Shown piece after piece: positions 37,232 to 37,837 of a stretch of 37,837 nt of DNA. The number at the start of each line of letters is the position of its first letter. Positions within the stretch are counted from its first letter, which is position 1. Below the pieces are notes generated by a model, which saw nothing but the letters and a program-made list of their open reading frames with translations, made no database searches and was not told the origin of the DNA. The stretch comes from a virus. A program made the position numbers and the translations under genes. The stretch lies in IMG/VR virus record IMGVR_UViG_3300027917_000094, positions 1 through 37,837 of that record, one strand, 5' to 3'.

Positions 37232-37837
37232 GCTCCACGTCCTCCGGGTAGACCTTGGCGATGTTGCTGGGGTCACCCTTGTAGAAGGCAAGCACGTTCT
37301 GGTGCGCCTTGCCCAGCTTCCTGCCCCTGGCGAAGTGACCGCCCGTGCGTATGGGCAGACTGCCAATGGGTGTCACCAGCACTGCGTCGTTGTAGAGGAT
37401 CAGCGGCATGTCCCGCGTGAACCGCTCAATGGTGTCAGCGACCAGGCCACGGTACGCGCCGCGGTTGTCGCGCACGTCGCCCACCTTGACCACCAGGAAC
37501 CTGTCGTCGCGCAGGCGCTCCACTGCCTGCCAGAACACGTCCACGTACCAGTCAAGGAAGCCCTCGTAGGTGGCGAACGCGCTGCCGTCCTTGTCGTCGG
37601 CGCTGTAGATCTCCAGGTCGTAGTATGGCGGGCTGGTGAGGATCAGGTCGTACCTAGCACCCGCAGGCAGCAGGGTGTTCAGCTGGGCAGCGTCACCGCA
37701 GATGTAGCCTGGGCTGCATCCCACCTTGCGCGCCTGCTCCTCGTTGGCCAGCACCTGCTCCTTCCGTATGTCCACGCCCGTGTAGTTGTACCCCAGGGTG
37801 GCAGCCACGACACCCTTGGTGCACTCGCCACAGAACG
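37197..37837 (-). CDS. DNA methyltransferase, 5' end outside window
   Basis: 212 residues are visible; the frame stays open to the right edge. Motif I is FCGECTKGVVAATLGYNYTG followed by VDIRKEQ (usual form FxGxGxxG), and motif IV is TSPPYYDLE. NRGAYRGLVADTIERF, LVTPIGSLPIRTGGHFARG and KLGKAHQNVLAFYKGDP complete the pattern of phage-encoded SAM-dependent DNA methylases of the N4/N6-type class. The order motif I then IV is of the beta-to-gamma group types. It could protect phage DNA from restriction or add a base to a larger modification. The target and missing N-terminus are unknown. Confidence 0.85.
   Translation of the reverse strand, partial: FCGECTKGVVAATLGYNYTGVDIRKEQVLANEEQARKVGCSPGYICGDAAQLNTLLPAGARYDLILTSPPYYDLEIYSADDKDGSAFATYEGFLDWYVDVFWQAVERLRDDRFLVVKVGDVRDNRGAYRGLVADTIERFTRDMPLILYNDAVLVTPIGSLPIRTGGHFARGRKLGKAHQNVLAFYKGDPSNIAKVYPEDVEHGEPSPAAGTA

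Noticed and set aside
1-37837. CRISPR array, tRNA or rRNA genes
   Set aside because: No regularly spaced direct repeats of CRISPR size and no tRNA cloverleaf or rRNA sequence were noticed on either strand, though no dedicated search could be run.

Overview
The window is a GC-rich stretch of a tailed double-stranded DNA bacteriophage (or prophage) genome. Its gene set is that of a siphovirus: HK97-fold capsid genes, a non-contractile tail with a long tape measure protein, and no sheath gene. The host cannot be named from the sequence. An adjacent i-spanin/o-spanin-like pair next to a zinc amidase suggests a Gram-negative, outer-membrane host. No integrase, repressor, tRNA or replication gene is visible, so the lifestyle is undetermined.

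Almost everything from 37837 down to 1683 lies on the minus strand and reads right to left in tightly packed genes, with many ATGA/GTGA overlaps and strong GGAGG-type ribosome binding sites. In transcription order: (1) a DNA methyltransferase cut by the window edge, a conserved unknown protein and a QueC-like PP-loop enzyme, possibly a DNA-modification group; (2) small and large terminase subunits; (3) an unusual block of nine structural or unknown genes between terminase and portal; (4) a portal-MuF fusion, an extended prohead protease, the major capsid protein and a head-tail connector set (adaptor, closure, gp10-like neck, terminator); (5) a C2H2 zinc-finger protein, the tail tube protein, two tail assembly chaperones joined by a frame change, and the tape measure protein; (6) large tail-tip, baseplate and fibre genes, including two diverged paralogues; (7) a lysis cassette of amidase, holin candidate and spanins.

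At the left end five short plus-strand genes (1-1316), including a Lar-like zinc-ribbon protein, run toward the minus cluster and end at a clear rho-independent terminator at 1410-1436. The convergent gap (1437-1682) and a gap inside the tail genes (13505-13798) are the only sizeable non-coding stretches. Both carry copies of a 78-80 bp dispersed repeat with fixed geometry. A third location of the same repeat is in frame inside the portal-MuF linker. This repeat family, together with a 20-bp TATGCAA repeat cluster in the 13.5 kb gap, is the most unexplained structure in the window.

All functional calls rest on recognising motifs and gene order by eye; no database search was run.
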